The position numbers and the translations under genes are program-made. The notes below the pieces were generated by a model. It did no database searches, was not told the DNA's origin, and worked only from the letters and a program-made list of their open reading frames with translations. From Gymnopilus junonius (taxonomy: Eukaryota > Basidiomycota > Agaricomycetes > Agaricales > Galerinaceae), in contig JADNYJ010000100.1 in the NCBI GenBank assembly GCA_015501075.1, positions 62,001-126,000 on the forward strand: a DNA stretch of 64,000 nt, in the 5' to 3' direction. Below, piece after piece: positions 27,734 to 41,096 of this stretch (position 1 is the stretch's first letter; each line of letters begins with the position of its first letter).

Positions 27734-30700
27734 CTATTTAGCCACTGCTCTCCGATAGGCCTCTTCACGATCCTTTTCCTCTGCAATTTGAGCAGGCGTC
27801 TTGGAAGCTCGTGGCCGCAAAGTCCTAGTTGACGGAGGGGTTGCCACTGGCGTCGCCGCAGTCGAGGCTCGTGAACGCTTGCTTGGTGAGGGTTTATGAC
27901 TGCCTTCGGCTGCATACTCGTTTTCCACACCGCTAGACCCTTCTGAATCCAACTCCGCATTGGTTTTCTTGGTCCTCTTCCGTTTGGAGTTCCTAGCGGC
28001 AGCGGGTGAAGTAGACTTTGCAGGAGTAGATTTTGCACTAGACCTCTTTGCTCTTATCAATGTACTTTTCTTCAAAAGGTTGCTGTTATTGGTCTTCAGG
28101 GTCTTGGCGATCGAAGGAAAGGCAATTTCAGCCGGTGTCTTTCCCTTCACCGAAAGTTGTGGCGGTAGAGATGTGATGATCTCCTCTACGTTATCGCTGT
28201 CGGCATCGATCTCAGCACGCTCCTTAGAGGCTGCCGCGGCGTCTTCAGCCATCTGCTGCATTGTTTTCGGGATACGTTCCTCCATATGGTTGACACCATT
28301 TGTGAGAATGGGCACTGACTCCAATTCGGAGTCCACGTCCATTCCCTCCTCCAAATCATAGGTGACAAACTCAGGCGCATCGGTACTCGTCTCTTCCAGC
28401 TCCTCTTCGACCCTTTCCTTTGGAAGATGCCTTGGCACATGCCGTACAGGAGGAGGAGGGGTCAGTACAACGTGAGTGTTCTTGGGCAGGTGGAAAGCTT
28501 GAACCACCCTATCTGCCCCAGCTAAAAAGCCGCCAGCCGAATCAGACGGATCATCATCATCATCATCCTATGAGAAGGTCGATTCTGTCAATAAAGTCCC
28601 TGGCAGAGCGCTAAACGGACAGAGAAGTACGAACATGTGGCGTTTCTTCTCTCAGTTCGTTCTCGTCTTTATTATGAGCAATGCCCCTTGCCTTGACCGA
28701 GTGTGTTTCCTTCTCAGGCTTCGCCTTATTTGAATATTGTTCCTGAAGCCTTTGTCGAATGCGCAGACCTTGTATCAGACGAGTCCAGTGTTTGAGCACG
28801 CGGTCTTCCTTTTTCAGCCTAGCCTTTTCTTCCGCCTCTCTTTCAGCTTCCCAGTAAGCCTATCGATAAGAAAAGGTGTTCGTGTCAGCCACCAGTAAAA
28901 TGTACAAGAGTAAAAAGAGGATCTACTTCAAGGATGGCAGCTTCATTCTCGGCTGCGGCAACGATTCCTTCGATTACAGGAAATGCCCTGCGTTTCTTGA
29001 ACTCGAACCCGGTCTATACGTGAAAAATAAAAATCAAGCAAAGAGGGAAAGGATTTGTCCAAAATCAATTTAAAGCGATGACCTTGAGAGATTACAAAGA
29101 TAATCGCCACGTACCACAGCCTCTGCAAAGTCGAATCCTAGCTTCCGCGCTATTTTAGCGACGCCTTTTACTATCGTAGGAGAAAGGTTAGCTCTCAGCC
29201 ACTACGCTAAGCCAATCAGTGAGAAAAGACCGACAGGGTATATGCACTCCTCCTTCCGGCAGCATTGACGGCACGTACAGGTCAATATTACCAAAGCTGT
29301 TCTTAGGAACTTTACCCTGAAGGATTAAAGGCAAAATATTAATAAACGCCACCAGAAGAGGTAGATAAAATAAGGCTTCACTCACATTAACAACTGGCTC
29401 GGGAACGTAAGGCTCTGTTTGCGAAAAAGCATACAATCCCTGCATAATTTCTGCTCCCGCCGTCGAAGAACCTTCACCATCGCCTGTATTTTGGCCAGCC
29501 TCCCTCAATTCGTCCTTAAGGACCTCGAGTTCCCGCATTCGATTGACCGTTCCTGCTCGTAATTTGATCATCTTCATTGGCTGTTCGCCTTCCTTAACCA
29601 TTCTTCCCGTGTTGCGCATCCAATTCTCAGACGTCTTCAGGGAAACGACGGAGGAACGTGGGTAAACAGGCTCTCCTCTAAACTTGCCAATTTCTGGGGT
29701 TGCCGGTGGCGGTGGATGAATAGTCTCAGTTTGCTTAAGATGTCGCTCAAGAACATATCTATGTGATATATAAGAATCGGAAATTCTGGAAAACGACTAA
29801 AGACGTACATTGGATGGTCCTTGAAACCATTTAGGGTGGTCGGCATTCCTTCCTTCATTTGGGCAGCCTCCAGTTCCTGATCCTCGAGGTCATCTCGATT
29901 CTATTGGAAATGTGATCAGAAGGAGGTCTAGGCCGGAAGAAGCGGGAATGTATACCAGGCGATAAGGTCTTTCTATAGACTTTACCACTTTATCCCACCA
30001 AGCCTGACGTCCTTTCCCGCCTCCAGCTATCGGTGCACTGCTGCCACCCTGTACTTTCGCCACCTTGGCACTAAAATCCTTAGCATATCGTCGTGTAACA
30101 TCCCTTGCATATCCATCTTCCTCGAATGCAATGACATAAAGCATCCTATTTTCAACTTTGGTATGAGGTATTCGACGATTAACTGGAGCGTTACTTGTGT
30201 ACGACGGAGGCATCAAAGAGTTTGAGGAAGTGAAAACAGCACCAGTCGACGGTGTAGGGTCAAAGATCCTTCTCTTATTGACAAGCCCACGAATTGGGTC
30301 CACAGGAATCCATTTAGCATCTGGACGAGAAAAGACCTCAGTCCAATACACCGGAGGTGTCGTTAAGGGATCAGGAGAAGCTGCAATTTGATCAATTGAC
30401 TCAATTGGCACATGAAGATGAGCAACGGCATTAGATCTTACCGAGTCTACTTGGACCAGTTGGACCAGCACCCAGAACGTTTCCTTTACTCTTAGTCTTT
30501 CGAAGCTTTACCACAGGTTTAGCCTTCTGTTTCCCCTTAGCCTTTTCGCTCTTTGGAACTGGACCATCATCCAGTCGTTGACCGCTTTCGTTCATCAGGT
30601 CCCACTGGCTCGAACTCGAAACATCTCCAAGTTCATCTTCTTGCACGACAACCTCAGTAGGCTTCAACTTGGGCTTCCTATCATATTTAGGTTTGGGCCG

Positions 30701-31526
30701 GCCAACACTGGCTTGCCAAGGCACACTCTGCACACTGACGACCAAGCGGGCTGGAATACCTAGAGCACGGCAAAGCGCAGTGAAGAGTGTGCGCTGATAT
30801 CCCTCGACCCATTACGCATCAGAGCATGCTTCATGAGGCTCTTGGAACTTCGGATGGTCTCAACCTCTTCGTCGAGTATGTCTTCAAGCGTCTCGACATC
30901 CATCAAGGAGTAGGATCGGCCTCGTCCTTGATATGCAACCCGCGGATTTCTAGTTTTTGCTGTACTTCGTCATATGTTCGGTTACGAATATGCCCATCTG
31001 GTATCACTTCGAAGAACGTGTTGGCCCACCAATCGGTCAGCTGCTCGACTGCTCTCTCAAATATGCGGCCGCGTTGGTTCTTGTCTGGTATACGAGATTT
31101 GTGTATGACACCGAAAGCATTTTGCAGAAGAAGGGGTGTAAGTGACAGTAGTCTAGCCTAGAAGGAGATATAAGACTTTCTTTGTCAATGGGAAAGATAC
31201 ATACATGTAGCAGAGGGTCGTTAATCCAGGAGTTCCTCACACGAGCATTAGCAATAAGAGCAACAGTGTGAATCTTGTGAACGTCAATGCGCTTTAGACG
31301 TTCCGCATGGTCAATTCCTTTCTTCCTAGCTTATATTAGCTTCAAATGGTCTCTCATTAAACCAATAGACAAACTTTTTCAAATCTCCTTTATTCGGGAC
31401 CTTGGACCTACATTGATGGTGATTTCAAAAGGCGCTGGTTGCTGTTTGGTACTTCGACTTCTTCCCAGTCGATTCGTCTTCACTATCTTCTTGAAACAGA
31501 TTAATTTCTTCGACTTCTGAAGACAT
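27734..31526 (-). CDS. RAD4: Rad4/XPC-family DNA damage recognition protein
   Basis: Nucleotide excision repair factor that recognises helix-distorting lesions with Rad23; nuclear. Start ATG at 31524-31526 (MSSEVEEINLFQEDSEDE). The transglutaminase-like region includes HKIHTVALIANARVRN, AVEQLTDWWANTFFEV, and then PVYWTEVFSRPDAKWIPVDP, ENRMLYVIAFEEDGYARDVT and RYAKDFSAKV. Beta-hairpin domains follow: LNGFKDHPMYVLERHL, SENWMRNTGRMVKEG, VPKNSFGNIDLYVPSMLPEG, and FDFAEAVTGFEFKKRRAFPV. The C-terminus carries a coding GAT repeat giving poly-Asp at about 28550-28568, an acidic stretch and a Lys/Arg-rich tail ending at 27734. In the first exon the conserved-looking DWEEVEVP and FEITINV lie in different frames from the ATG, suggesting two 1-nt errors or lesions (see findings). 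Otherwise exon joins are normal. Confidence 0.93.
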
Positions 31527-32084
31527 ATATTAGGGGTGTAGAGATAGAATATAAATTAATGTGGGAGTCCAAGTCCAAGATGCAATGAGTCAACGTTCGG
31601 GAACGCTCCAAAAGATGATTACACGAACGTCACTTCACGTGATGTGATGCCATACGCGAATAAAGCTCGAACACGCCGCACAGAACAGAACTAAGTATCT
31701 CATCGAAATTCTTCATAAAAACCCATTTGATTGTATCTTTTACATCCTCTTAAATTACAGTTAACGATTTGATATGCAAAACTTGGATAAGCAGCGGAAA
31801 GAAAAAGAAATAAACACAATGAAAGAAACCGAGCCAGTGAGGAAAGCGTATAGAGGTTGAAAGAAATCATCGAGCACAAAATGGAGGATAGTGTGGATTG
31901 GAGTGGGCTTAAATAAATGTTGATGTGGTATCTCTTCGAAAAGAAATGCAAGACTATGTAACAAAGATTGCGATCGATCAAAGGGATGGAGGTCTGAAAA
32001 GTAAATGGGTGCTTGAACAAAAAAAGTGGATTAGAGAATCTCACCATAACGAGAGGAAGCAGTCATGAACGTCAAGTCCGTTTT
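31527..32084. other. Spacer between RAD4 start and MAPKK stop
   Basis: 558 bp, both flanking genes on the minus strand. Minus-strand ORFs of 67-115 codons here have no recognised domain. Confidence 0.4.
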
Positions 32085-33851
32085 CTAGAATGTATTCGCC
32101 CACTCTTCTAAGTCCACCGTAGATGTTCGCGCCTGTTCTATCCAAGCATCCTTCTAAAGACGTGGAATCATTGTTAGAAAAGTGACCAAGTAAACAAAAG
32201 ACGAAGTAACGTACCAGTAAATCTTTCGGTGTCTTCCTCATATCCGGATCCTTTAATAAGCAGCTGTCAATGAAGTTCTCGGCCTCCTTTGGGTACCGCC
32301 CGTCAGGCGTCAACCGTGGCGCAGGCTCATTCACGATATGCTGCAGCAGCTCCAGAATGCTCATCGTCATAGCGCCGCCCTGCAAGCTCACTCCCTTGCT
32401 CTTCCTCTTGCTTTTATCTTTCTTGTCCTTCTTTGACTTCTTTATCCGAGCCGGAGGTAATCCAGACAGCGAGATGGAACCAGGCCGAGCAGGTGATAAT
32501 GTGCCTTCATAGTCAGAATCTGATTCATCATCCGAGGTTGACTCTGAAAATGGGAAGCGGCCGAGAGCCAATTCGATTAGAGAGATGCCGAGCGACCAAC
32601 GTCCGATTTGACGGTATATTGAGCACCCTGTATTCGTTCAGGCTGTGGAGTCGCAAAAGTTACGAAATTAGCAAGGTTAGCAGGACAGGATCATTGCATG
32701 TGTGGGATAGATATGTACAAAGGCAATATCAGCTTGAGAAAAAAAAGCAATGCAGAGTAACTACGCACGCTCATATACGTTGAAGTGCCCACGAATGTGT
32801 CCGCGATAGAGTTTATCAGCTCTCCGGACACACCGAAATCACAGATTTTGATTTCTCCCAAGAGTTGCATAAGATATTTGACGGCTTGATGTCTGCAAGA
32901 AGGGACAAATATGAGCAACAGAAAATCGTTATGACGACCTCAAGAAGTTGCAAGACGACCAACTGTCCTGAACATCACGTGATGACAGACGAGGAAGAAA
33001 TGCGAAGTAAATTTGGACAGACCTCGATGAATGATGCGGTGGACATCATAAAGATATGTCAACCCTCCAGCACAGCCAAAGCGACCTTGCCGACGATGTC
33101 GATGTCGATTGGGCCAATCTTCTTGTAAATCCCATCCAGTGAGCCCTTGTCCATGAATTCCATGCAGATGCAGATGTTGGGATCGGCAAGGAAAGCTCCG
33201 TAGAATGAGATGATGTACTTTGAATGGCAATCGTGCATGATCTGGAGTTCCCGCAAAATTTGTTTTCGCACAGAGGGCTTGGCATCGATCAGGACAATCT
33301 AAAAGTTAACCTAGAGTGTCAGCGTAATGGGCCTTCGGGAAAAGCAGTAAGAGAAAACTCGCCTTCTTGGCCATGATCGTTTTTGTTGGGACATGCTCAA
33401 CCTTTTTAACGCTTCCGCCGTTCCCTTGCCCGAGTTCCTGCAAGTCTTTGAGATCGCCATCCTTCAAATCGAATTTGATTTCGGCGTTCATGTCTAAGTT
33501 TGCAAGTGTGTTTGACAGGGTGGTATGGTAGGTGTTCCTCCGTATCGCGGGCGAAGCAGAGTGAGGTACATTGGGCATTGCATTGACAGTTAAGAGATTG
33601 CCGTCTTGTTCCACAGCGGAAACAGCACCGCTGTCACGATTGGGAATTTTGGGTGCTTTAATGATCATCGGAGGTGGCCGTTTCTTCCTCTCTACTGGTG
33701 CCGATGCAGCAGGGGCAACTGGAGGAGGTGGCTGGCGAATAGCCACAGGCTCCTCCTTAGCCGACTGGACACTGGAGGGTGCCTCGGAGACATTGAGCTG
33801 GAGGCCCCTGAAATTCCTCTTCTTGCGAATAGGGGAAGTTGCCATTGCCAT
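32085..33851 (-). CDS. STE7: MAP kinase kinase, Ste7/Fuz7 type
   Basis: Dual-specificity kinase expected to activate the mating/filamentation MAPK. Start at 33851 gives [20 protein letters not shown] Pro/Lys-rich N-terminus could contain a MAPK docking site. Kinase motifs: glycine loop [12 protein letters not shown]; the usual VAIK-type lysine lies at the following exon junction ([15 protein letters not shown]); EL of helix [15 protein letters not shown] across an intron; [11 protein letters not shown]; activation loop [14 protein letters not shown] with the S-x-x-x-T phosphorylation pattern; then [12 protein letters not shown] Ser/Asp-rich, Lys-rich insert (32380-32560) precedes [15 protein letters not shown] and [17 protein letters not shown]. 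The last exon, after an intron, is [18 protein letters not shown]... with TAG at 32085-32087. Assignment to Ste7 rather than Mkk1/Pbs2 rests on [24 protein letters not shown] loop sequence. Confidence 0.9.
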
Positions 33852-34498
33852 TGTGAAAGGTAAAGTCTATCCAAGTACCTATAGAGTAATGCCTCGAGAG
33901 TTGAAATAAAGTGTACAAGGCAAATGATGCGGAACTGCGAGGAGCGGAAGGAGGACAAGGATGAGAACAAGTCGCTGCGCGGATTTGGCAAATAATATCT
34001 CTCGGATCGAACACAGGGCACGTGAGACCGGGCCAAATTAGACTCGGGCTATACGAGATTATACGGCCCTCGAGTCCAAGTCTAGTGGACCAACAACAAT
34101 GGACTAAGCTCACTCCTTGATCGGCCAAAAAAATTTCTGTCAAATCAGCATCATTTGAGCGGCCTATAGCCTTGAGCGGTTTCCCCATACATATTCTAGT
34201 CTTCTCAACGTGAACCCGAGTAACTGATCAGAAAATGTCTTTGGCTTCACATGCGGGAAACCTATTTGACATTCTGCGTTCGCTGCAATATAACAACTAT
34301 ATTTAACCAATAGTAGAATAAATAGACTTCCACAGTGTCAGGAGATTTCCAGTAAATTACCATCAGCCTTGGGAAGGTCGTGAAACTCATGAATCGTAGC
34401 AAGTCATAAGAACGTGTCGTCAAGAGTCGTGTACGTCATGGCAAGATAATGGGGGTAAGATAGAAAATAAACAGAGCGTCCAATAGTCCGTCCTCCTT
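33852..34498. other. Spacer between MAPKK promoter and DUF2235 gene
   Basis: Contains the MAPKK promoter/5' UTR. ORFs on both strands show no domain. Confidence 0.4.
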
Positions 34499-36435
34499 TC
34501 AGTGAACGTAAACCTCGGTCCCTTTTGCCCATTTCGCCTTGGGTGTATAACTAAGCGCTTGTATACGTTTCTGAACGGTAGCATGAAAATTAGGTTGCGG
34601 GTCCACAATCTTACGTCCTCGCCCTAAATGGATACTAAGGGTCGCGTACAAGTGGCGTAAGCCTTCAAGCCCAAAAAAGAAACAGGTATGTATGACGTAC
34701 CTCCACTCGCGATGCCAAACGCCTTGAGCATCCTGCCATGAATAAGACAGAGGGACAATCTCGAGCAACCACCAAAGAGGGTCGAGCTTCAGCTCATCGT
34801 GCAGGGGTTCAACAGCATCGGCCAGGTCCAGTTCCAATTCTGCCGTTGACGGCTCCAAATCCAAATTGATGTTGGCACGAGTTAATGCGTCGGGATCGAA
34901 CTGCAGACCACAACTTGAATTCAAGGCTTCGCGTACCATCCATCTCAAGGGGATGTCGGCCAGCGAGTCTGTAGTAGTATTTGAAACTGCACCACCACCG
35001 ACGTCTATAGACCACATTAAAAAAGAGAAACAAGGTGGCATGACCAACGCACCACTGTGACATCCAGCAAACCACACTTCAAGAACATCGTCTGGTTCAG
35101 AGTTGCCCGCGTCATCGAGAACAGGTAATTTATTCGCCTTTTTGACCTTCGTTGAGGAACGTTGTCCAAATAAACCCCATCGCTTCTTCTTCTTTTTCTC
35201 AGTCGCCAGAGACAACTCCTCAGAAGAAGAAGAATCACCGCCGTTCGGAAGGCTGGCCACAACAGGACTGCTGGCGTGTTCTGGATCAAATTTGGCAGCT
35301 GATTCACTAGGCGCAGGACGATGATAAGTTGTAGGTCTGAATTTAGCCCGATGCTAATCGCAAAAATAGTGATCAGTGTCGAAGTTATTGTGTCATGACC
35401 AAATTATCCACCTCATCAAGTGAGAGCGCTTGTCGGAACGTCTTGATAGAGTTGTTGGAATTGGTAAACGGTAGGGTCTTGCCCATGATGACTCCGACAC
35501 TTGCCACAGTCTCCCTAGATTGATTTCCGATCTGAGTTGGTCCGAGTAAAATTGTTAATTTGATACATACCAGACACCCATGAAATCAATCGTGACACTT
35601 TGACAGTACGTTTGTTTGAAGCCGGCGCAGAGTTGGAGTCCTGCTGCATCAGTGCGTTGGTACATCTTGTATGCAAAAGGCACTTGGGCTTGATTGTCTT
35701 TTGGCTGAAGTCCGACCTGGTGGAGACAACGGATCCTTAAATCGAATCTTCAACAAGGACCATGCCACACACCTTGTGTAGAAATCCGCCCAAGGCTCTA
35801 GAAGCACGCGCAAAAACCAGCTCAATATTGACTCATGCGCAACAATAATTAGACTCTAGGTACCTGGCAGTGTAAGCTCCTCGCGAGAAGCCTAATAGCG
35901 ATATGAGCGGTTGCTGCCATAGGCTAGTGGGGTACTGAAGGCTCACCAAAGATGCAAATCTTATCCCCCTGGTGGTAATTCTGCATCAAGAACGTATAGC
36001 CATCCATGACATGTTGATTGAGGTACCTATCTAGAGGTCAGAGCTTCACGCACCCGAAACAAACATACAGCCCTCATACCAAGCAAATGCCTCATCAAGA
36101 ACCTTAGCGCACCATTCAAAGACTGGTGAAACCACGCCGGGATCGAAGTACGTTCCCACACCAGCCTATGAGATCATCGTCAGCGGCCGTCGCAACAATA
36201 AGTCGAGCCTGCTGGTGTACTTGATAATATAGGAGCTGATCATCGGTGTCCTTTTTCAAAAGAGCGAAGAGTTTGACGACGTTGGTGTTCTGTAGATGAA
36301 ATTTGAATTAGGTATAATGCCGTCACGGAAGAAGCAAGAATTACCTACATCAGAGTCATATTCATTGGCAGTGCCATCGAAGCACAAGACAAGAGTGCGA
36401 GGCTTAGGGTTAGGGGAATCACCAGACTCGGCCAT
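34499..36435 (-). CDS. DUF2235 / Tle1-like alpha/beta-hydrolase
   Basis: Fungal member of the DUF2235 family (related to the catalytic domain of bacterial Tle1 phospholipases); enzyme activity in fungi is not established. Start ATG at 36433-36435: MAESGDSPNPKPRTLVLCFD followed by GTANEYDSD, the typical N-terminal motif. Later exons give FLMQNYHQGDKICIFG then, after an intron, GFSRGAYTAR (nucleophile Ser). Next come FLHKVGLQPKDNQ, FMGVWETVASVGV and TNSNNSIKTFRQALSLDE. A Ser/Glu/Lys-rich linker is followed by LEVWFAGCHSG, then DVGGGAV (Asp/His catalytic region) and LADIPLRWMVREAL. The end is ...KGTEVYVH with TGA at 34499-34501. No signal peptide or transmembrane segment is evident. Multi-exon and apparently intact. 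Confidence 0.9.
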
Positions 36436-37615
36436 GAAAAGAAAGAGAAGGGAAAAAAGAAAAGAGAGGAAGAGGAGGAGGAGAAAGAGAACTAGAAGTA
36501 GGAAAGCCTCCCGTAGTATTTATAACTCGACGTGAGCAGTTCTCGGATGCGACAAGATTGACCGGTCACTCGCACCAGGCTAGAAAGACACGGCCAGAAA
36601 ATAGAATGTCCGCAGCCAAGCCACGGGGGGAAATGCACATGAATGCTTGTGACTGGCAAATCGATTGCATCAGTATTGCCAAAATAAGCAACAACTACCT
36701 CAATCTCGATTCATCCGTCCATAAAAACCGCAGTAACAGAGCCTATTGCAGTCAAGCTGGGCATTGGTCTTGTTATAACCAAGCATTATTGCAACGAGAC
36801 ATGTATAGTGTCTCATGCATCGCAACCGAGGATAGGAAGGACAGGGGGTCATGAGATCAATGATTCAAAGAAATCCAAATTTGGACGGACGGAGGAGAGC
36901 ATGCGTACTGACTACCTTGACCTCGTACCGTGGCGGATCATGCATGCAGCGTGATCTCGCAGGGTTCTCTGTCAAGAGGGGTCTCCTGCGCTCTGCTGGC
37001 CATGAATCAGGTATGTGGTCACCGAAGGCTTGGGGCAGATAGCTGGTATATTTGGTCACTCCCGAAGACGAAAGAACGTCCGTGCTTGAGAACTTAGATG
37101 TCACTATTAAGGATATAAAGAAAGCTAATTAGAGCCATCATAGCCTCTTTTCCAACTGCATGTCATGGATTAAGCAAGTCAGTTCTCCGGCAAGGTGAAA
37201 GCACTCAGACCGCTTACGTCCGACTCAAAACGCTCACCGACTGCGTCATACAGAACGGCAGCATCTCTGCTGATAAAAATGTGATCTGGAAGAGGCAATA
37301 TACTTGTCACCGGAGCGGTTGTGAACGTTCGTGTGGATGATTAAGGCGTATTTTAGATTGGAGAGAGAGAAGACACGTCAATTTGAATTGATCATGCACG
37401 TATGGGTAGCGTAACCGTGAGAACGTTTTCCCATGAACGATATAACAAACACCGCCCTCCTGTGTCTGAACACTCACAATTGGCAAACTGGTCTATATCT
37501 ATAACGATGTATGTACAGGTAAACCAAATCGTGAAACGTTGAAAGGATCGTAACTCCAATCCAAATCATGCCTAGGTCAAAGAAATTTTTTCCCTGAGTA
37601 TTCGTTACGAAAACA
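36436..37615. other. Intergenic, no gene recognised
   Basis: About 1.2 kb between DUF2235 (start) and AMP deaminase (stop). ORFs of 60-98 codons occur on both strands without domain signal or credible splice joins. Confidence 0.4.
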
Positions 37616-40600
37616 TTAGCCTCGTGAAATGGAGGACTTCGCCATAGCTTTCGCGGCAATTATCTCCTCTGTTGGTAGAATGACTTGACGGGCTGCGGGG
37701 CTTGGGTTGACGGCAGTTATTTTCCCACTAATCATGTCAAGCTCGCCGACCAAGGTCTGGTGCCGGTATGCCAGCCTGATATCAGGCACGTTCGTCTGAT
37801 TGACGAGAGGCAAGTTGTGAGTCTAATTTTGCCGCAGGTAACGGTTTAAATGAAGTCCACCTTGTTGATGTCATTCCCCGCCGCGCCAGGCAGATACCAG
37901 TCCTTCCCCAACCAGTGTCGTTTGATGCTCATCTCGAAACCACTCTGCCTGACAGAATTACGTGCAAGCTCTCCTAGGGAACTTTGAGGTAATTTATAGA
38001 TCTGCAACAAGACTTAGGCGTTCACTCCAGGCCTGTCGAAAAATAAAAGACAAACGTGGGCCGCCACACTGTATTCCTCTAGTAGGGGTTCCTAAACTCT
38101 ACATTAGAAACCAGATAGTCAATGTAAGGCAACCAATGGAACTCACTTTAGTGAAATGAAACTGCAAAGGATCATCCGTGCTCAAGCTGACGTTCAGCCC
38201 AGTCTTGAAGAAGTCTGGCAAAGGATTGCGCTCATAAGTCAGGAACAATGCATTGTTGCTCAGAGGGCTCATGGCAATTCCAATTTGCTTTAGATAGAAA
38301 AGATATTGAAGGGCCGGGACCTTGCGCAGCAGGATGCCATGGGAGATGGAATGGGACGTCAGGAATGCAGAAGTGAGATGATCAGTGTCGCCTGCTTCTC
38401 CACAATGAGGACGCAGCACAAAGGTATCTGAGAGTAAGTCAGTCTATGTTATCGTCAGAAGGAAGGAGTGGACGGACTGAAGCCCCGGACTCGTCTCCAG
38501 TTATTCAAGCTCGCCACATTTGCAAACATGTAATAAATCCTTCATTCAATGTTACTGGCCTGCAAGTCGCGGTTGGGAATTTCCCACTTACCAGTACGAA
38601 TAAGGAGGCGATTGGGGCAGATCCCATAGCTTCGGGTACGGGAATTTCTTGTGAATTCGTCTTTCAACCTTTGATTCATCGTCAACAGTGTCGAAACCCA
38701 CAACACGCTGTAAGAAAACATGAAGCTCTGGATGGGTCCGTGGGTCCTTGGTAACCTCAAACAAAGGTTTAAAAACGTCTGAATAGATGATTATCAGCAA
38801 AAATCGAGGAGAATATTCAAATGATACTCACTGGTCACTATATCTTCAAATGTCCTTATGGATCCATTGGCCTTGTAAACTTCATACAGCCGAGGGACTT
38901 GAATAAGCCAACGAACATTGTGGGAGTACAACTTATTGTTCACAATCCATTTCGCCAGTTTGTCCCACTCGTTAGGGTTTCTCCCATAAATGCTAATACG
39001 CCACTCGACATTCTGCAAGGAGATATCGGACATTGTCCAAAAGGAAGAAATTCTGACATAACCGTACCTGATATTTACTTTGTTCCAAATCGGTCATCAA
39101 CTCTAATAGTAACTCATCATTAGCCAATTTCCAAGGACGGAAGAAAGATGCGAAGCCTGCCTTTTGTGAGTTCAGCCAGATAACGGCCTTGGATATAATT
39201 ATCGGTCTTGAGGAAAATCTCCCTCAGGCGCGACTCTCCAATAGGGTTGTATTTTAGGTTGAATTTGTCAAAACGATGGAAAGAATCCTGATGTGCATGC
39301 ATGTCTAGGGTATCGATTGAAAGATCGTAGGCCGTAAGCTTAAGAGATTCGAAAACTTGAGACAAGGTCAGAACTTGGCCATCTCGAAAAATGACTTCGT
39401 CCTGTCGATGAGAATGTCAGAAAAAAAGGTAGGCGAAGGAGAAAAACGAAAAGTCGACGAACATTAGGACTCCGTTTCATCTTGACTTGATGAATCGCAG
39501 CAGATGCTTTTGGTTCATACTACTGGAGTGGTGAACGTGGGTATCAACCTTTCGGAGGTTGTAGAAATCTCTGAAGGCTTCTTAAGCACGAACAAGTGAA
39601 AGATCATCTCATGCTGAGCACAGACCGGTGCGGAACTTTCTGTCATTTAAGGTCAGGTCTGACGACAAGACCTCAGGTGATATCTGATCGCACCTTCATA
39701 TCCGCTAGTTCCTGAAATTCATTCAGGAGACTATACATGTCAAATTTGCTCGAAAGATACTTCAATCTGCGATAGGCAAAGCTTTTAGTAGGCCCGTCAG
39801 CTATGACACCGAGCACGTATTCGAGGTCAAGGAAGTATTCGCGGATGTCTGGGATATCAAAAGCAGGTTTCTTCTTTTCTTCCTCCGTTTCTGTTCAGTT
39901 TCATTGCACGCCGTCGTGTCAGAAGAAAAGTAGAAAAAAACAGATTGAATATACCTTTAGTCTCGTCGTAAATTTGGAACACACCCTTTACATCAATTCC
40001 AAATGACCATCCCTCATGCTCACCAGGTATGGCACAGTCCTCAAACCTGAACTCATCATCACCAGACTTGGTTGTACCATCAGCACTAACAATGTCTTGT
40101 CCTTCCAGTGCCAGTGCGGCGGAGGTGGTTTAGGATAGATATTCCAAGGTTCGAAACTATTCTCTTGCGACCGTACACTGACATTCTCAGTATGCAGCGG
40201 AATGTGTATGTCAGGTCGCACCCCAGAAACATCAGCGTGCTCGTCAGGCAGTGCAGTGAAGAGGCCGTCGTAATCGCGTGGATCATCCCCGAGACGTTGG
40301 CGAGATTTCAACATGTATTTGTCCCGCAATTCGAGGCATTTCTGAAGGGACTGGAGGAGTTTAATTTGTTCTGCGCTGACGATGTTCTCTGTAAAGTGAG
40401 ATTGTAAGCTTGTGCTGATCCAGAAGAGCTACAACAGGCTGATTGAGTACCTGTGGCATGCGTTTCTCCTGTGAGCTTCTTTAATTCATCCCCTTCTTCC
40501 TCGTCCTCGAAGACCTCAGGATAGTACCCTGCGAAGTTACAGATCTATACCCTCCGCCATCAGAAACTGTATCTGAACCCCTCCTCTGGGCCCAATACTT

Positions 40601-40845
40601 CTGCTCAATCTACAAGCGTCATCTTTATCAGATCAACTGAATAATACCGTTGGTCTAAATTGCCTTGTCACTCACCTGTTGCAAACTTTTCTCCTCGTTG
40701 TAGCCAAAATAGCCATCTTTTGATTCGGGTATATGAAGCCCTCCAACAGCGCTGGAAGAGTTGGAGAGTGGGGATGAAATTGTCGTAGGAGGTTCCTCGA
40801 CGGTGTGGTCATGATGGTTGGGGATGAAGAATGCGGGGATTTCAT
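37616..40845 (-). CDS. AMD1: AMP deaminase
   Basis: Zn-dependent enzyme converting AMP to IMP in the purine nucleotide cycle; cytosolic. Key elements: [20 protein letters not shown] (about 40270-40345), [55 protein letters not shown], and the metal-site exon [20 protein letters not shown] at 39480-39560. Then [80 protein letters not shown], and [16 protein letters not shown] (catalytic Asp pair). The end is ...[20 protein letters not shown] plus a short tail, TAA at 37616-37618. The 5' end is problematic: the frame of [14 protein letters not shown] has no ATG, and the only ATG (40845) is in another frame unless one C is added to a C-run (see findings). The yeast symbol is used. Confidence 0.92.
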
Positions 40846-41096
40846 TTCAGAAAGTTGGATCAGGTAAGTGAAGTGTCAGGTAAGATAAGATCCGAGTCCT
40901 ATTCAGCTTTGCAGATGTAGCGTTCAAAAAATTTCGACTTTGAAAAGTTTAGGTTTACTGCGAGACAATTATATTACAACAATGATATGATACTATACAG
41001 ATGATGGTATATTACGGATATAAAGAGGTAGATTCGTGCCCAGTGCCCGCTGAGGAATAAACCTACATGCAATAATCCACAAAAAAAAAAACAGAA

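Noticed and set aside
27960..28361. 133-codon + strand ORF
   Set aside because: Antisense shadow of the RAD4 C-terminal exon.
36395..36425. Telomere-like cttagggttagggg
   Set aside because: It lies in the first exon of the DUF2235 gene and encodes part of GDSPNPKPR; only two units, so not a telomere.
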